Below, piece by piece: positions 10,224 to 21,942 of a stretch of DNA of 64,000 nt. The DNA is from Cryptomeria japonica. Its lineage: Eukaryota; Streptophyta; Pinopsida; Cupressales; Cupressaceae. The stretch spans positions 875,492,594 to 875,556,593 of the forward strand of contig NC_081409.1 in NCBI RefSeq assembly GCF_030272615.1. The letters are read 5' to 3'. Position numbers and translations under genes: made by a program. Within the stretch, counting starts at the first letter, position 1; the number at the start of each line of letters is the position of its first letter. Under the pieces are notes generated by a model, which searched no databases, was not told where the DNA came from, and saw only the letters and a program-made list of their open reading frames with translations.

Positions 10224-11018
10224 TGTTAGGATTAATGATAGTCCCAAAGATACTGAGGGGGGGGTGAATCAGTATCTAACCAGTTAACAGATTCTTTAAC
10301 CTTATTAAGTATTTTGCATTCCAAAACAATGTATCAGTAAACAAGAATTAATGCAGTAAATAGGAACAATAAAGACAACATAGAAATAACACCATAACGC
10401 AAGATTTTTAACGAGGAAACCTAGTGTGGGAAAAACCTCGGTGGGATTTGTGATGCACAATATTCACTCACTGGTCAATGAATGGATATTACTTACAATG
10501 AAGTTCCTGCACATGCAGGGAGGCCAACTGCCTAGAGCTCACTGCTCAAATACAAAAGGAAGTCTCACTGACTTAGAAAATGGATTATGAGAATCCAATA
10601 TAATGTACTGCTACAATTTAGCATCTGCTATGCCAGGTTCAGTACCCGTTTAAGCTCATACTATAACCATAAACCCTTATACAAAATCTATCTTAATATT
10701 CGCTCATCACTTCTACATTATCCATGTGTCCATCCTATATAAAAATGATTTACAAGATCTCATACATATATGAGTCTATTACAATATGCCATGTTGGCTT
10801 TACAAAAGATATTTACAATTAAATACAATAAACAAAACTTTATTCATGTCGGCTGGGGTGCCAGTATACATTGTTGTTGATGTCGGTGAAGTGTCCATCA
10901 GTGTCGGTGCCTACCGGTGTCTTTACCAGATGAATGTTGAGTGGTTACCTGAAGGTTTCCAGTAGGTTGCCGTCAACAACAACACCTTCATTTCTCACTA
11001 GAGTGTAGAATGCCAACA
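10224..11018 (-). repeat. 5' LTR of element B
   Basis: On the - strand it begins TGTTGGCATTCTACACTC at 11018 and ends ATTAATCCTAACA at 10224 (795 bp). It carries a TATATAAA-like box near 10736-10745, the CCTGCACATGCAGG hairpin (10506-10519), the GGTTTTTCCC box near 10430 and the GATTCACCC...CTCAG box near 10255. Confidence 0.88.
10506..10519 (-). other. Leader hairpin in LTR B
   Basis: CCTGCACATGCAGG (on the - strand CCTGCATGTGCAGG), a 6-bp stem with C-G outer pairs, about 220 bases downstream of the TATA-like box. Confidence 0.6.
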
Positions 11019-11764
11019 AATAGTAATATGTACTTTAAAATTCAAAATGATAACATTCTGATTGTTGATGACATTATTTTTGGTGGTGTTGATGAAATGA
11101 GTATGAAGTTTGCCAATGATATGCAAAAAGAATTTGAGATGTCCATGATTGGTGAGATGAATTTTTTCTTAGGTTTGCAGATTGCACAGAGAGAAAAAGG
11201 TATATTCATATCTCAAACTAAGTATGTGAAGGAATTGTTGAAGAAGTTTGGATTAGATGATTCCAAACCAGTTCAAACTCCTACGGTGATTGGTTGTAAA
11301 TTGTCTAAAAATGATGACTCTCCTAAAGCTAATTAGAGCTTGTATAGATCTATGGTTGGTGGACTGTTATATCTTACTCAGTCTAGGCTTGACATTATGC
11401 ATGCTATATGTATGGCCGCTAGATATCAAGATGATCCAAAGGAAAGTCATGTCATTGTTGTTAAGAGGATATTCAAATATCTAAAGGGAACTAAGGAATA
11501 TGGCCTATGGTATCCAAGGAACAATGATTTCATGTTGTTTGCCTACACTGATGTAGATTGGGTTGGTAAAGTAGACGACCAGAAGAATACTACCGATGGA
11601 GCATTATTTTTAGGTAAGAAGTTGGTCTCATGGGGTAGCAAGAAACAAGATTTAGTGTTTGTATCTATCACTGAAGTTGAGTACATTGTTGCTGCTAGTA
11701 ATTGCACTTAGAAAGTTTGGATTAAGGAAATGTTGAAAGATATTAGAGTTAATCATGATGAACC
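11019..11764 (+). pseudogene. Element E reverse transcriptase C-terminus and RNase H N-terminus
   Basis: Starts at SNMYFKIQNDN and VDDIIFGG (RT catalytic VDD; about four codons before it are missing relative to element A). It continues through EFEMSMIGEMNFFLGLQ, SMVGGLLYLTQSR and the RNase H residues YTDVDWVG and EVEYIVAASNCT. TAG stops lie at about 11335 and 11710, the latter in the CTQ motif. At three positions where element A has TAG, this copy keeps Gln (MQKEF, RYQDD, SKKQD). It is cut at 11764 by element C. Confidence 0.92.
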
Positions 11765-12991
11765 TGTAAAGCGGAAAATCACGAGCGAACCCTAAGTGTT
11801 CCCCCCACCACTCCAAGGAGAGAGAAAGGGGGTCACTAGGGTTGACGGTTTTCACTTAGGGGAGACTTTACATTCAAAAGAGGGGTTGAAACCCACAAGA
11901 TCCAATCCCACACAATGCAAGATTGGATTCTAAATGAGTTTCAAGGGTTATGACAGCAAGGCTACCCTCTTTTGTAAAGAATGTAGATAGAAGGATTAAG
12001 CTAGGGACGCATGAAAAGTGAGAAAGATTCACTTATAAACAGAGATAGGAATATAGGATGAAGTTGCGGACCTGGAATTAGTAGTAAAATGTCGAGATGA
12101 CGCTGTCCTGCAAATTTGAGTGAAAGTTGACGGGACGATGGTGCCCGGCATGCACACGGTCCTTCGAAAAGTCCGTGAAACGAAGGGGGATCTGTTCGTC
12201 TCTGCACAAGGATTCCAGATCTTCAATTACAGCCGCGTACCTGTAACCTACACACAGAAAAGAGAGGATGATTGGGGGGTTAGGGATTAGGGGTTTTCCC
12301 TTAGGTCAAACCCCAGTTTTGGAATTAACCAAGAAATGAGAATGTTGTAAATGTAAATGATTGTAATGTAAACAAGTACTAATACCTTGTTGTAAGAATG
12401 TTTGTATTCTTACATGCGAAAGTGTAAATGTTGTTGTATGTTGTATGTTGTATGTGGTATGTGATCTCCTCTTCAATGGTTGAATCCTTGTCTTGAATGC
12501 AACACTTAGCCTTGAATGGAGACTTAGAATGATCAATTGCTTGAAGGAATGCTTGAGTGCTTGAATGCTTGAATGTTTGAATGTCACTTCTGCCTTTTTT
12601 CCATCTCACCAAAATGGGAGAGGAAATGTAGTTTATATACTTGTCAATTAGGGTTAAAAGACTGATTTTTCCGACCTTAGGTCGATCAGGAAAGATTATT
12701 TTCCAATTTGCAAACATAAAGACTTGAGACCCAAAAGAGACCGGGCCCAAAAATAGGGCCAGGGACCAGGGCGCTGGGTGCCCTGGTTCTGAAGGACCAG
12801 GGCACTAGGCGCCATGGTCCCACCTCCAGGGACAGCAGGGTGCAAGGAGGATCAGGCCAGGGTGCTGAAAAATGCAGTTTTTGATGTCATGAACAAGTTT
12901 TGGGGTCTCCATTCAGGTTCGGTGTTGCGTCGCCATCGTGAAGACCCAAATGTGGTCGAAATTGCAAGTGTCACAATTTTAGGACACTACA
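11765..12991 (-). repeat. 3' LTR of element C (left copy)
   Basis: On the + strand it begins TGTAAAGCGGAAAATCACG and ends AGGACACTACA. GC-rich self-complementary blocks lie at 12760-12840, and the conserved GTGCCCGGCATGCACACGG block near 12140-12165. Confidence 0.95.
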
Positions 12992-13006
12992 TTTAGCCCC
13001 CACTTT
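12992..13006 (-). other. Polypurine tract of element C
   Basis: On the - strand AAAGTGGGGGCTAAA, directly before the 3' LTR start (TGTAGTG). Confidence 0.75.
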
Positions 13007-13781
13007 AGCGGGAGTATAAGCGTACGCTCATACTTTCGGTAAAGTACAAGGAAACAACATTGAAAGACTTTCACCACGTCAAGGAGGCAAGACACACCAA
13101 GCCCCCAGTGGACTAAGGATCTTACGACTTTGATTGACAAAGTAAAAGGGAAGATCACGAGGGAGAACCATGACTATTAGTAGTAAGGTTCCCTCACTAT
13201 GAGTCATGCAAGAGAAATACCAAAAATTTTCAAGGCAAAGCTAAGTTCACTAAGAAATTTTCAAGTATCCTTAAGGGATAGACGGGGTGTATGCCCCCCT
13301 ACGTTAAAGCAATCGCACACGCCTCAATGGGGGTGATTGCTTTAAGGTAGTGATACACATAAGAAATGAAAAGGGAAAGGAGCACGTTATCACAAAGATT
13401 TAGCCCCCAAGTGTGAGATAAACCCAAGGATAATAGACACAAAACACAAAGCACGAGGTGACTTTGCTTTCCTCGGGGTCAGTATGCTATATGATAATTC
13501 ATGTATATCATATGTATGTATGCATAATTGTTCTTCATTCCCCAATCAAGGAAGGTCACCTAGAAGAAGGGAACACATGTGTCTTTTGAGTCAACATGAG
13601 AGAGACCAAAAAGAGATCTCCATGCTTTGCATCATCCTCAAGTAGACAACACTAAGGACAACAAATAGAAGAATGAGAATAACACATAGAAGAAGTAACA
13701 AAAGAGAGGAGGAGAGAGTCTGCTATGCTAATGAAACTAGTCTAGCACGTCATCTACCCCCCGATCTTGCTGATCAATGTT
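13007..13781 (-). other. Element C 3' untranslated region with hairpins
   Basis: No ORF is recognised. A long hairpin lies at 13299-13350: arms CTACGTTAAAGCAATC and GATTGCTTTAAGGTAG pair at 15 of 16 positions around a 20-base loop. A smaller GGGG-TGTATG-CCCC hairpin precedes it at 13284-13297. Confidence 0.6.
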
Positions 13782-16700
13782 TCAGGAAGACAGGGAACAC
13801 GCTAGAGGAGGAACATCCAACACAGCAGATGGAGCTATCACAAGATCCAAACAAGGGCTATGTTCATGTTCCAAGCCATGTTGTTCTTGTCTAGGAGCTA
13901 GGATAAGTGCTTTAGAAAATTCGTTAGATAAATGGTTATCAACATCAACATATTCATATTCACTATCAACATGAAGAGGAGTAACATTTTCATTATGAAT
14001 AACACTTTCATCTATATCATCATCAAGATTTATAAAAATAGGATCTTTAATTCGCAGACCATCATGCATCTTATGTTTAGGAGATTTTGGAGAAAATGGA
14101 ATAATGCTTCTTGAAGGTGTTTTTGGAGATTGTAAAGTTTGAGAAGCAGCTGCCTGAGCTCTAAGATGATGCTTTCGTCGACGTTCACGTGCAGAATGAT
14201 TTCATCTAGTCTTAGTAGGAAGTGGAGAAGATTGAGGAGGAGGAATGTTCTCATCCTTATCACTTGGGTGTTTAGGTTGTGGTCTCTTAGGTTGGATAAT
14301 AGGAGAAGAGGAAGGTCTCTTCTCTTTATAAAAGGAAGGAGGAGGAACTGCTCCATATAAATGAAGAATATTTGGTTTAGGAAGGAGACCAAGTCCATCA
14401 TGACAAGGAGGTATAAGCCTACTTTTAGAAATTTTATTAGACATAGACATAGTCACATCCATAGGAATGGGTTGGGAATCTTCTTGAGGAAAGACATTAG
14501 TTTTATTTTTCGAAGGAAGAACTTCCTTCTCAAGAACGATAGGAATATCACGTTTGGGTGTTCTAGGTTCACTTAGAGATAGGATCATATCTATTTTCCA
14601 CTTTTGATAAGATTTGAAAAGATGATCACTTCATGGAGAAAGAGATTGGAATTGTTTAGGCCAAAAATAATCAATAGGAATGCTAGAAGTTCTTTCGGCT
14701 GGTTTAAAGAGACTATGATTGACAGTAACAACTTCACCATTATGGGGAAATTTCAAACATTTATGAATAGGAGAAGCAATAGCTTTCATGGAAGATAGCC
14801 AAGGATAGCCAAGCTTCACACGAAATTGTTCGGATGAAGGAATAATAGCAAAGCTCACATCAAGGGATTTGTTATGGACCTCAATAGGTAATGTAATAGA
14901 ACCAATTGTAGGAGAAGAAAATGCATCAAATAATTTCACAATCACATCTGTTTTGTCATAAATCTCTTGATTCAATTGCAAAGTAAAAAGAAATTCTTTA
15001 GTAATAACATTAACCATGCACGAAGGATCAATAAGCACTCCACAGCAAGGTATATTCTTGAATTTTGCAACTATGTATAAAGGACCATCAGGTGCCCTCA
15101 TAGTTTCACTAGAATCAAATGTGATGGAAGGTTCTTTAGGGTTTTCTTGCTGCTCTACAAAGTTAATCACATTTGGAGTCATAGACACAAGACCATTAGA
15201 TGAGAAAGAGGAATCATTAGTCTCAATCACATTAAAGGTATGAGAAGGTAATGGATCAGTAAAAATCTTAAGATTTTGGTTAGGAGGAGCTACAAATGTA
15301 TTGCCTTTATCACTCACTCCTGAAACAGAGATAGTATTATTATCAATCAGATCTTGAATTTTACCCTTTAAAGCAAAACATTTTTCAGTATCATGCCCAG
15401 GTTGACGATGAAATTGACAAAAAGATTTGTTATCAAAATAGGGTGAATTAATCTTTGTAGGATCTATTTGCTTTACAGGAGGGAAAGTAAGCACATTTTG
15501 TTCCAATAACTTATTCATAATACTATGCAATGATTCATTCAAAGGAGTAAACTTTCTTTCTTTCTTGAAAAACTTAGAAATAGGAGGCACACCTGATGCT
15601 GCATTCACATTGTTGTTGATGATGTTTTCATTGAATTTAATGGACTCTTTGTTCGGTTTAAACTTTCCAAATGGTTGTTGACTACTATCACCCTTATCAC
15701 TCGGAGCCATAGGATTTGCTTGTTCCATTTGACTCACAGTCAGTTGATAATTGTGAAGAGTTGCACACAACTGTTGGAAAGAAGTAAACTCAGAAAACAG
15801 AAGTTTGTCTCGAATATCTTTTTGTAAATTAGAAATAAATATTCTTTGAATATCATTGTCAGGCACTGGAAAAGAAATTTGAGCATACAAATGCTTATAT
15901 CTACCAATGAAATCAGTCACTTTTTCTTTAACACCTTGTTTACAATGCATTAAATCAATCAACGTAACTTTAGGACTTATATTGTTTTGAAATTGTTGAA
16001 TAAAAGCATTTGCAAGTTGTTTGAAAGAAGTAATAGAATAAGAAGGCAACGAGCAATACCATTGTAGGGCTTTATCTCTTAATGTCCTAGTAAACAGTTT
16101 TGCAAGCAACCTTTGGTCATAAGCAAAATCGGTACATATTGTTTGAAAAGTCTTAACATGTGTTAGAGGATCACCTTTACCATTATAAAGCTCCAAATGC
16201 GGGATTTCAACATGTTTGGGGGAAATAGCTTGAACAATGTCAAGAGAAAGTGGGCTCGCAACATCAAATGTGGGCACACTAAACTTAGATTGATTCATAG
16301 AGGCAATTTGTTGCTGTAAAGAAGAGACAGTTTGTGCAAGATTGTTAATGGTCGCTTCAGTCAAAGAGTTCATATTAGACGTGTTAGATTGAGATGGAGG
16401 TATTATGTTATTGAAAGAAGATATTGATTGAGAGTAAGGTGGCGGGACACTATGATAGTTAGTCATAGGAGATGATTGGAAAGGAGGAATGGAATGGTTG
16501 AATGAATTGCCCCCTTGCGTCATGTTCATTTGTGGAGATGTAATAGGGACACTCATTGAAGGAATGAATGAAGAAGTTGGATTGAATGAAGAAAGAGGGT
16601 TAATTGAAGAGGAAGGATTTCCCCCATGACTGGTGATCATAGGGGGAATGTCTTGTATAGAAGTAGTCATTATGTTTGATGTAAAAGTAGGTATGCTAGC

Positions 16701-17053
16701 AATAGAAGTTGTCAAAGGAATAGAATGATTAATTTGAGTGGGAGGTTGTGTATAACCTAAAGTTTCGGCACAACTCTTCATAGGCATCACATTCGAATCC
16801 ACAATGTGTGCAATACCACGCAAAATATCAATTCCATTCTTATCACTTTGAACCATACGTTTTAGACCCTCAATTAATGAAAGAGCTTGACTATCAGGAT
16901 ACTCTTGAGACATCCATTGCTGAAAATCATCAAATTGGTTATCCAATTTCGAAAGTTGTTCTACAGAATCTCATGGAGAGCTTCTTCATCATTAGGAGGA
17001 TTAGAGGAATTACTCGTGTTCTCGTTAAAAAGGCTATTCAAATTAAGTTCCAT
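13782..17053 (-). pseudogene. Element C gag-protease polyprotein with acidic tail
   Basis: Read on the - strand. A start ATG lies at 17053 (MELNLNSLFNE), with a frameshift near 16960; the frame is then open from about 16960 to 14631 (at least 771 codons). It continues in the same frame past a TGA at 14631 and a TGA near 14202 to a stop at 13782. Domains: Ser/Pro/Asn-rich N-terminus; Ty3/gypsy gag capsid (ALQWYCSLP, LANAFIQQF); a zinc-finger-like segment (CQFHRQPGHDTEKC); and a retropepsin-like fold at about 15080-14700, where the active-site triad reads IDPS instead of D(S/T)G, so activity is doubtful. After that comes a proline-rich then acidic tail (FINLDDDIDESV). It stops where RT would normally follow. 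Confidence 0.88.
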
Positions 17054-18324
17054 CTCCTCGGTAATTAAACCTCGAAAATACTTAATTCTAAGGCTTCGTC
17101 TAACGGGAATAGTCTAAGTAGGGCTTATTGTTGTAAAACTCATGCACTAGAGAGAGAGAGAAGATTTTGAATTTAGAGGTAGCAAATTTCAATAAAATCA
17201 GCCAATCTCCTAGATTTAAGCTGTTAAATGCAATCACGACAATCTCCCAAAATTTTGAAAAAAATGTCAGGGACCGTGGCGCTCGGGGTGCACACGGTCC
17301 TCGCAACTTTTTTTGAAATTTGCAGGGATGAAAGTTATGATGATTTTAAAGCTAATCTGAAAAAGTTGAGTGATTTTATGATCTGTAGATAGGCCAAATT
17401 AAAGTTGCAATCTCAAAATTGAACCCTACCAAGATTGTTGAAAAATGCAAAATTTGAATTTTGAAAAAGAGAGGGAAACTGAAATTTTGAATTTTATGAT
17501 TTTAGAAGGAATACCAAAAGCAATGCAAGCTTTGAATTTTAAAAGTTGACTCAATTTCACGCAAAATTCAATTTTGAAAGTGGAAATCAAAGTTGTTGTA
17601 ATTAAACACTTAATTTCAAAAGTCACAAATTGCAAGAATTTGAATAAAGCACTGAAATTTCGAATGAATGCCAACACACTTTTCAGATTTAGGACAGTAA
17701 GAACACAATTTCGACACAAAATTTCAATTTCAATGATTTTTTAAATGATTAGGAGCCTTAATCCAAGCAATCACTAGACCAACTTTGACTTTAATTTTGA
17801 AAGTGTTGTAATTGATAAAATCAGCCAAAATTCTGGACTTTAGCAGAAAAATACAGTAAGATCTAGCTCCCGAAATTTCAGAAAAAATGTCAGGGACGAT
17901 GGCGCTCGGGGTGCACACGGTCCTCGCAACTTTTTTCCAAATTTTCAGGGATGAAAGATATTATGATTTTATTGCGGAATCCAAAGTTACAGTTGATTTG
18001 GAGATGTTTTGATCAGTGAAATTGTCGGTCAAAGGTTGAATCAAGAGGGTTTTAAAAATTAGGGTTTTGACACTTAACCAGTTAATTTTCAGAATTAAAG
18101 CACAAATATGAATTGACAATTTTTAATAGAAGGGTAGATCTGAAACAAGCATTAACAATTAGACATTTCACAAGCTTAATTACTAAAAAGAAAATTTTAG
18201 GGTTTTCATGCAACTAACCTCTAAAATTTGCAAAAGATCAAACATGGAAATGTAATCAAGGCATCCAATTTTCAGATCTAACCATGAATAATCAGAAAGG
18301 ATGTTCACATCGGGTTCACCAAAA
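17054..18324 (-). other. Element C leader with duplicated GTGCACACGG blocks
   Basis: Non-coding leader between the PBS and gag. Two diverged copies of a roughly 200-bp block lie about 620 bp apart (around 17130-17350 and 17750-17970). Each contains ATGTCAGGGAC...GGCGCTCGGGG followed by GTGCACACGGTCCTCGC, a motif also present in both LTRs. Confidence 0.65.
18311..18321 (-). other. Primer-binding site of element C
   Basis: On the - strand TGGTGAACCCG, three bases after the LTR end. It begins TGG, as needed to pair with a tRNA 3' CCA end, and differs from the tRNA-Met site of the copia elements. Which tRNA it matches is not determined. Confidence 0.65.
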
Positions 18325-19558
18325 TGTAAAGTGGAAAATCACGAGCGAACCCTAAGTGTTCCCCCCACCACTCCAAGGAGAGAGAAAGGGGGTCACTAGG
18401 GTTGACGGTTTTCACTTAGGGGAGACTTTACATTCAAAAGAGGGGTTGAAACCCACAAGATCCAATCCCACACAATGCAAGATTGGATTCTAAATGAGTT
18501 TCAAGGGTTATGACAGCAGGGCTACCCTCTTTTGTAAAGAATGTAGATAGAAGGATTAAGCTAGGGACGCATGAAAAGTGAGAAAGATTCACTTATAGAC
18601 AGAGATAGGAATATAGGATGAAGCTGCGGACTTGGAATTAGTAGTAAAATGTCGAGATGATGCTGTCCTGCAAATTTGAGCAAAAGTTGACGAGACGATG
18701 GCGCCCGGCGTGCACACGGTCCTCCGAAAAGTCCGCGAAATGAAGGGAGATCTGTTCATCTCTGCACAAGGATTCCAGATCTTCAATTACAGCCGCGTAC
18801 CTGCAACCTACACACAAAAAAGAGAGGACGATTGGGGGGTTAGGGATTAGGGGTTTGCCCTTAGGTCAAACCTCAGTTTTGGAATTAACCAAGAAATGAG
18901 AATGTTGTAAATGTAAATGATTGTAATGTAAACAAGTACTAATACCTTGTTGTAAGAATGTTTGTATTCTTACATGTGAAGGTGTAAATGTTGTTGTATG
19001 TTGTATGTTGTATGTTGTATGTGGTATGTGATCTCCTCTTCAATGGTTGAATCCTTGTCTTGAATGCAACACTTAGCCTTGAATGGAGACTTAGAATGAT
19101 CAATTGCTTGAAGGAATGCTTGAGTGCTTGAATGCTTGAATGTTTGAATGTCGCTTCTGCCTTTTTTCCATCTCACCAAAATGGGAGAGGAAATGTAGTT
19201 TATATACTTGTCAATTAGGGTTAAAAGACTGATTTTTTCGACCTTAAGCCGACTAGGAAAGATTATTTTCCAATTTGCAAACATAAAGACCCGAGACCCA
19301 AAAGAGACCGGGCCCAAAAATGGGGTCAGGGAGCAGGGCGCTGGGCGCCATGGTCCTAAAGGACCAGGGCACTGGGCGCCATGGTCCCACCTCCAGGGAC
19401 AGCAGGGTGCAAGGAGGATCAGGCCAGGGTGCTGAAAAATGCAGTTTTTGATGTCATGAACAAGTTTTGGGGTCTCCATTTAGGTTCGGTGTTGCGTCGC
19501 CATCGTGAAGACCCAAATGTGATCGAAATTGCAAGTGTCACAATTTTAGGATGCTACA
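18325..19558 (-). repeat. 5' LTR of element C (right copy)
   Basis: On the + strand it begins TGTAAAGTGGAAAATCACG and ends AGGATGCTACA, colinear with 11765-12991. Two direct copies of a GC-rich self-complementary block (CAGGGC...GGGCGCCATGGTCC) lie at 19328-19387. Confidence 0.95.
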
Positions 19559-19597
19559 GAACCTACTGTCATTTACTGTGATAATTCTAGTGCTATA
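19559..19597 (+). pseudogene. Element E RNase H fragment between C and D
   Basis: Resumes element E right after C with the TSD GAACC and reads into DNSSAI, the copia RNase H segment just before ISKN. It is cut by solo LTR D. Confidence 0.8.
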
Positions 19598-20684
19598 TGT
19601 TAGGAACCGGAAGGGCAACTGAGAGGGGGGGGTGAATCAGTTGTCCATGAATTTCAACCCAATTATAAATTAATCAAACTTGATACTTAATACTGGTAAA
19701 CCAAACTTAATGCCAGTTAATAGATTAACAGTTAATATCAATACCGATGAAACTTAATGCATGAAACAGAAAGAGAAAGAACATCCACAACACATAACAC
19801 AAAGATTTTGACGTGGGAACCCTATAAGGGGAAAAACCACAGTGGGAAACCTTACCCACAATCAGATGATACTATTGTAGATAGTATGCACATACAAATG
19901 GGGTCTGCACATGCAGAAAGGCCAACTGCTTAGAACACACTACTCAAATGGGAGTCGCAATGACTACAGTAGGATGGTTAAATCCTAGAATAATGTATTG
20001 CTCAAAATAGCATCTCCAATGCTAGATTCAGTACTGGTTAAGCTTTGATAAACACCTTCAAACCTTCCTTGAACCTTCTCTATGGTCTTCTCATATGATC
20101 TTCAATATTCACACATACCATGTTACAATATCATACCATAACCATATCCTTACTATCATCTCACAAATGAGATCTTACATATATACAAAACCTAAGACCA
20201 AATGTGTAGGTCGGCTCACTAAGAATATTACAATTAAATCAATTACAAATAAGTCTTGATGCGATACAACATGTCGCCTCAATACATTTACAAAAATATC
20301 CAATCAATAAAACATCTCCATAATGTGTCATGCTGATTTGGAATAGATAACGCATGTTGGTCCATAACCTAGACCAATCTGCTGGTAATAACAAATATGT
20401 CAACCCGATTAGACCAATAACCAAAACACCAAAACCAAGCATCCAAACCATGTCTTTGACATAATCAAGTGATCTCCAGATGATAACAAGTCATCATCAG
20501 TGCCGATGAACCATATAACCTACCGGTGATTGTGCATAAGTCACTGACCTTACCGGTGAACATAATGTGCTGGTCCAACAGTAAACCAATATAACCATAA
20601 TGCTAAATCAAAAATGTAGATCTCTAGAAGGATAAGTGTTGACATCAATGACAAAACTAATGCAACACATCCATAATACCAACA
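19598..20684 (-). repeat. Solo LTR D (copia, related to LTR A)
   Basis: On the - strand it begins TGTTGGTATTATGG and ends CGGTTCCTAACA (1,087 bp). Both sides are element E RNase H sequence, with no PBS or PPT beside it, so it is a solo LTR. TSDs are unclear (CTATA left, TGATA right). It carries the hairpin (19904-19917), the GGTTTTTCCCC box, a TATATATG box near 20179-20188 and ACCGGT motifs near 20520 and 20550. Parts resemble LTR A (TTTTGTCATTGATGTCAACAC). Confidence 0.88.
19904..19917 (-). other. Leader hairpin in solo LTR D
   Basis: TCTGCACATGCAGA on the + strand; same stem as LTR A with T-A outer pair, about 265 bases downstream of the TATA-like box. Confidence 0.55.
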
Positions 20685-20907
20685 TGATATAAACATTTCA
20701 AAGAATCTGGTGCAACATTAAAAGACTAAGCATATATCAATCAAATATAATTACTTAAGAGAGAAAGTCAATGAACATAAGGTGAAGTTGGAATATGTAT
20801 CTACAAAGGAACAAATTGCGGATATTTTTACTAAGCCTTTGTCTACAAAGACATTTGTCTATTTGAGAGACAAATTAGGGGTATCCACCCCTCCTGATGA
20901 GAACTAG
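20685..20907 (+). pseudogene. Element E RNase H C-terminus
   Basis: Continues after solo LTR D with ISKN, then HISIKYNYLREKVNEH, VSTKEQIADIFTKPL and a final YLRDKLGV...PDEN stop at 20905. It matches the end of the element A RNase H. One in-frame TAA interrupts the HSKTK segment. Confidence 0.88.
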
Positions 20908-21014
20908 ATGCATTGAGTTGCATCGATCTAGTGGATTTCAAAGCCTTATTCTTTTATCTGGATTGATGAGTTGGTTTTGTTCCTCTATTGGAATAGTGTG
21001 TTGATTTGGTTGTA

Positions 21015-21225
21015 TGTTCCAGGGGGACAGAGAATCACGTTTTTGGAGAGAGTTTGATTTTTTATTTTGGAAATCTTTGGCATTGTTCTCAAAGAGGGAG
21101 AGAGATCATGTGAAAAACTTCTTTATCTATCTTGATCTTAGGGGGAGTTTGCTGGTGATATCTTCTTACTTTGCATTGACTATTTTGGACATTCATATGT
21201 TGCCATCAATGCCAAAGGGGGAGAT
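21015..21225 (+). other. Element E polypurine tract array
   Basis: Four purine tracts near 21020 (GGGGGACAGAG), 21098 (GAGGGAGAGAG), 21141 (GGGGGAG) and 21214 (AAAGGGGGAGAT). The last abuts the 3' LTR. Number and spacing parallel elements A and F. Confidence 0.75.
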
Positions 21226-21934
21226 TGTTGGATTGCAAGGGAGATTGTTGGATTTGGTTGATCATTTCTGCTGCTAGGATATGTTGTTGTCATTGATGTT
21301 AACATATTCCTATTATCTATTTCGTTGAGTTTGGGAAGATTTTCCAGATCAAGTTTTGCAGTTTGGTTTTGCTGATCACTGTTTTACAGAGTCCGGTATT
21401 TCCTCCTATTTATTCTGGTGTGATCAAATTTTGTGTTGAGACTTTGGGATATTGTCTTGGATAGTCTTGTGAATCTTCATTTCAAATGGTTCGTGATTTG
21501 GTGCTCCACAAGTTATCTTTCTTTGTGACAGTTGTTGATTGGTTGTGTTCTTGAGCTTCTAGATGTTGATCATTGACGATTTGAAAAGTGATGGTTGGTA
21601 CAACTGTTCTGGATGATTCTAATGTTCTTGCTAGTTTCTCCTAGTCATTTTCTATTTGTTTTGGTGATCTGCATTGATCATTGTGCGATTTTTGGTGATT
21701 TCTATGAACCGGTGATGATTTTTGTGTTATGCAATATTTCTGGTGATGTAGCATGTTGCGGTTGATCCTGGTACGATTTCTGGTGGATGCAATCATTTGG
21801 GAATTTGAATTAGGTCCATGCTATGTAATATAAATTATTATATTGGTCCGGTGGTCGATCTTTGTATCTTGTGATGTAATTATAAGTTGACGGTTGAGGG
21901 TTTAGCCGACCTTGTTATCAAGGTTGATGATTTG

Positions 21935-21942
21935 TATATATA
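21935..21942 (+). promoter_or_regulatory. TATA box in LTR E
   Basis: TATATATA in GATTTGTATATATAGG, with the leader hairpin 300 bases downstream. The same spacing recurs in LTRs F and H. Confidence 0.6.

Larger units (their letters stand above)
1..11018 (-). mobile_element. Element B: pol-less two-ORF LTR retrotransposon (partial, interrupted by A)
   Basis: Read on the - strand, this element runs from its 5' LTR (11018 down to 10224) through a PBS, a coiled-coil/zinc-knuckle gag-like ORF and a long ORF2 that leaves the window at position 1. Its 3' LTR is not seen. It sits inside the copia pol of element E: the E reading frame (an SNMY-type RT segment) starts directly at 11019. Copia element A (1612-8299) is inserted in its ORF2. 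No protease, integrase or RT is seen between gag and ORF2, although only part of the element is visible. Element F at 38499-46741 has the same gene order. Confidence 0.85.
11765..19558 (-). mobile_element. Element C: non-autonomous Ty3/gypsy-type element (gag-protease only)
   Basis: The 7,794-bp element has LTRs at 11765-12991 and 18325-19558, with a perfect 5-bp TSD GAACC at 11760-11764 and 19559-19563. Coding is on the - strand: PBS beside the right LTR, PPT beside the left LTR. The only coding content seen is a gag/protease-like polyprotein at 13782-17053; RT, RNase H and integrase are absent. By eye the LTRs differ by roughly 3%, mostly transitions, making C the youngest dated insertion here. 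It sits in the RNase H region of element E. Confidence 0.95.

Noticed and set aside
12814-12996. ORF in the C LTR (repeated at 19381-19581)
   Set aside because: It spans GC-rich LTR hairpin blocks and runs past the LTR end; no coding signal.
19593-20689. A clean TSD around solo LTR D
   Set aside because: Flanks read CTATA and TGATA. Only reading-frame continuity of element E supports the boundaries.
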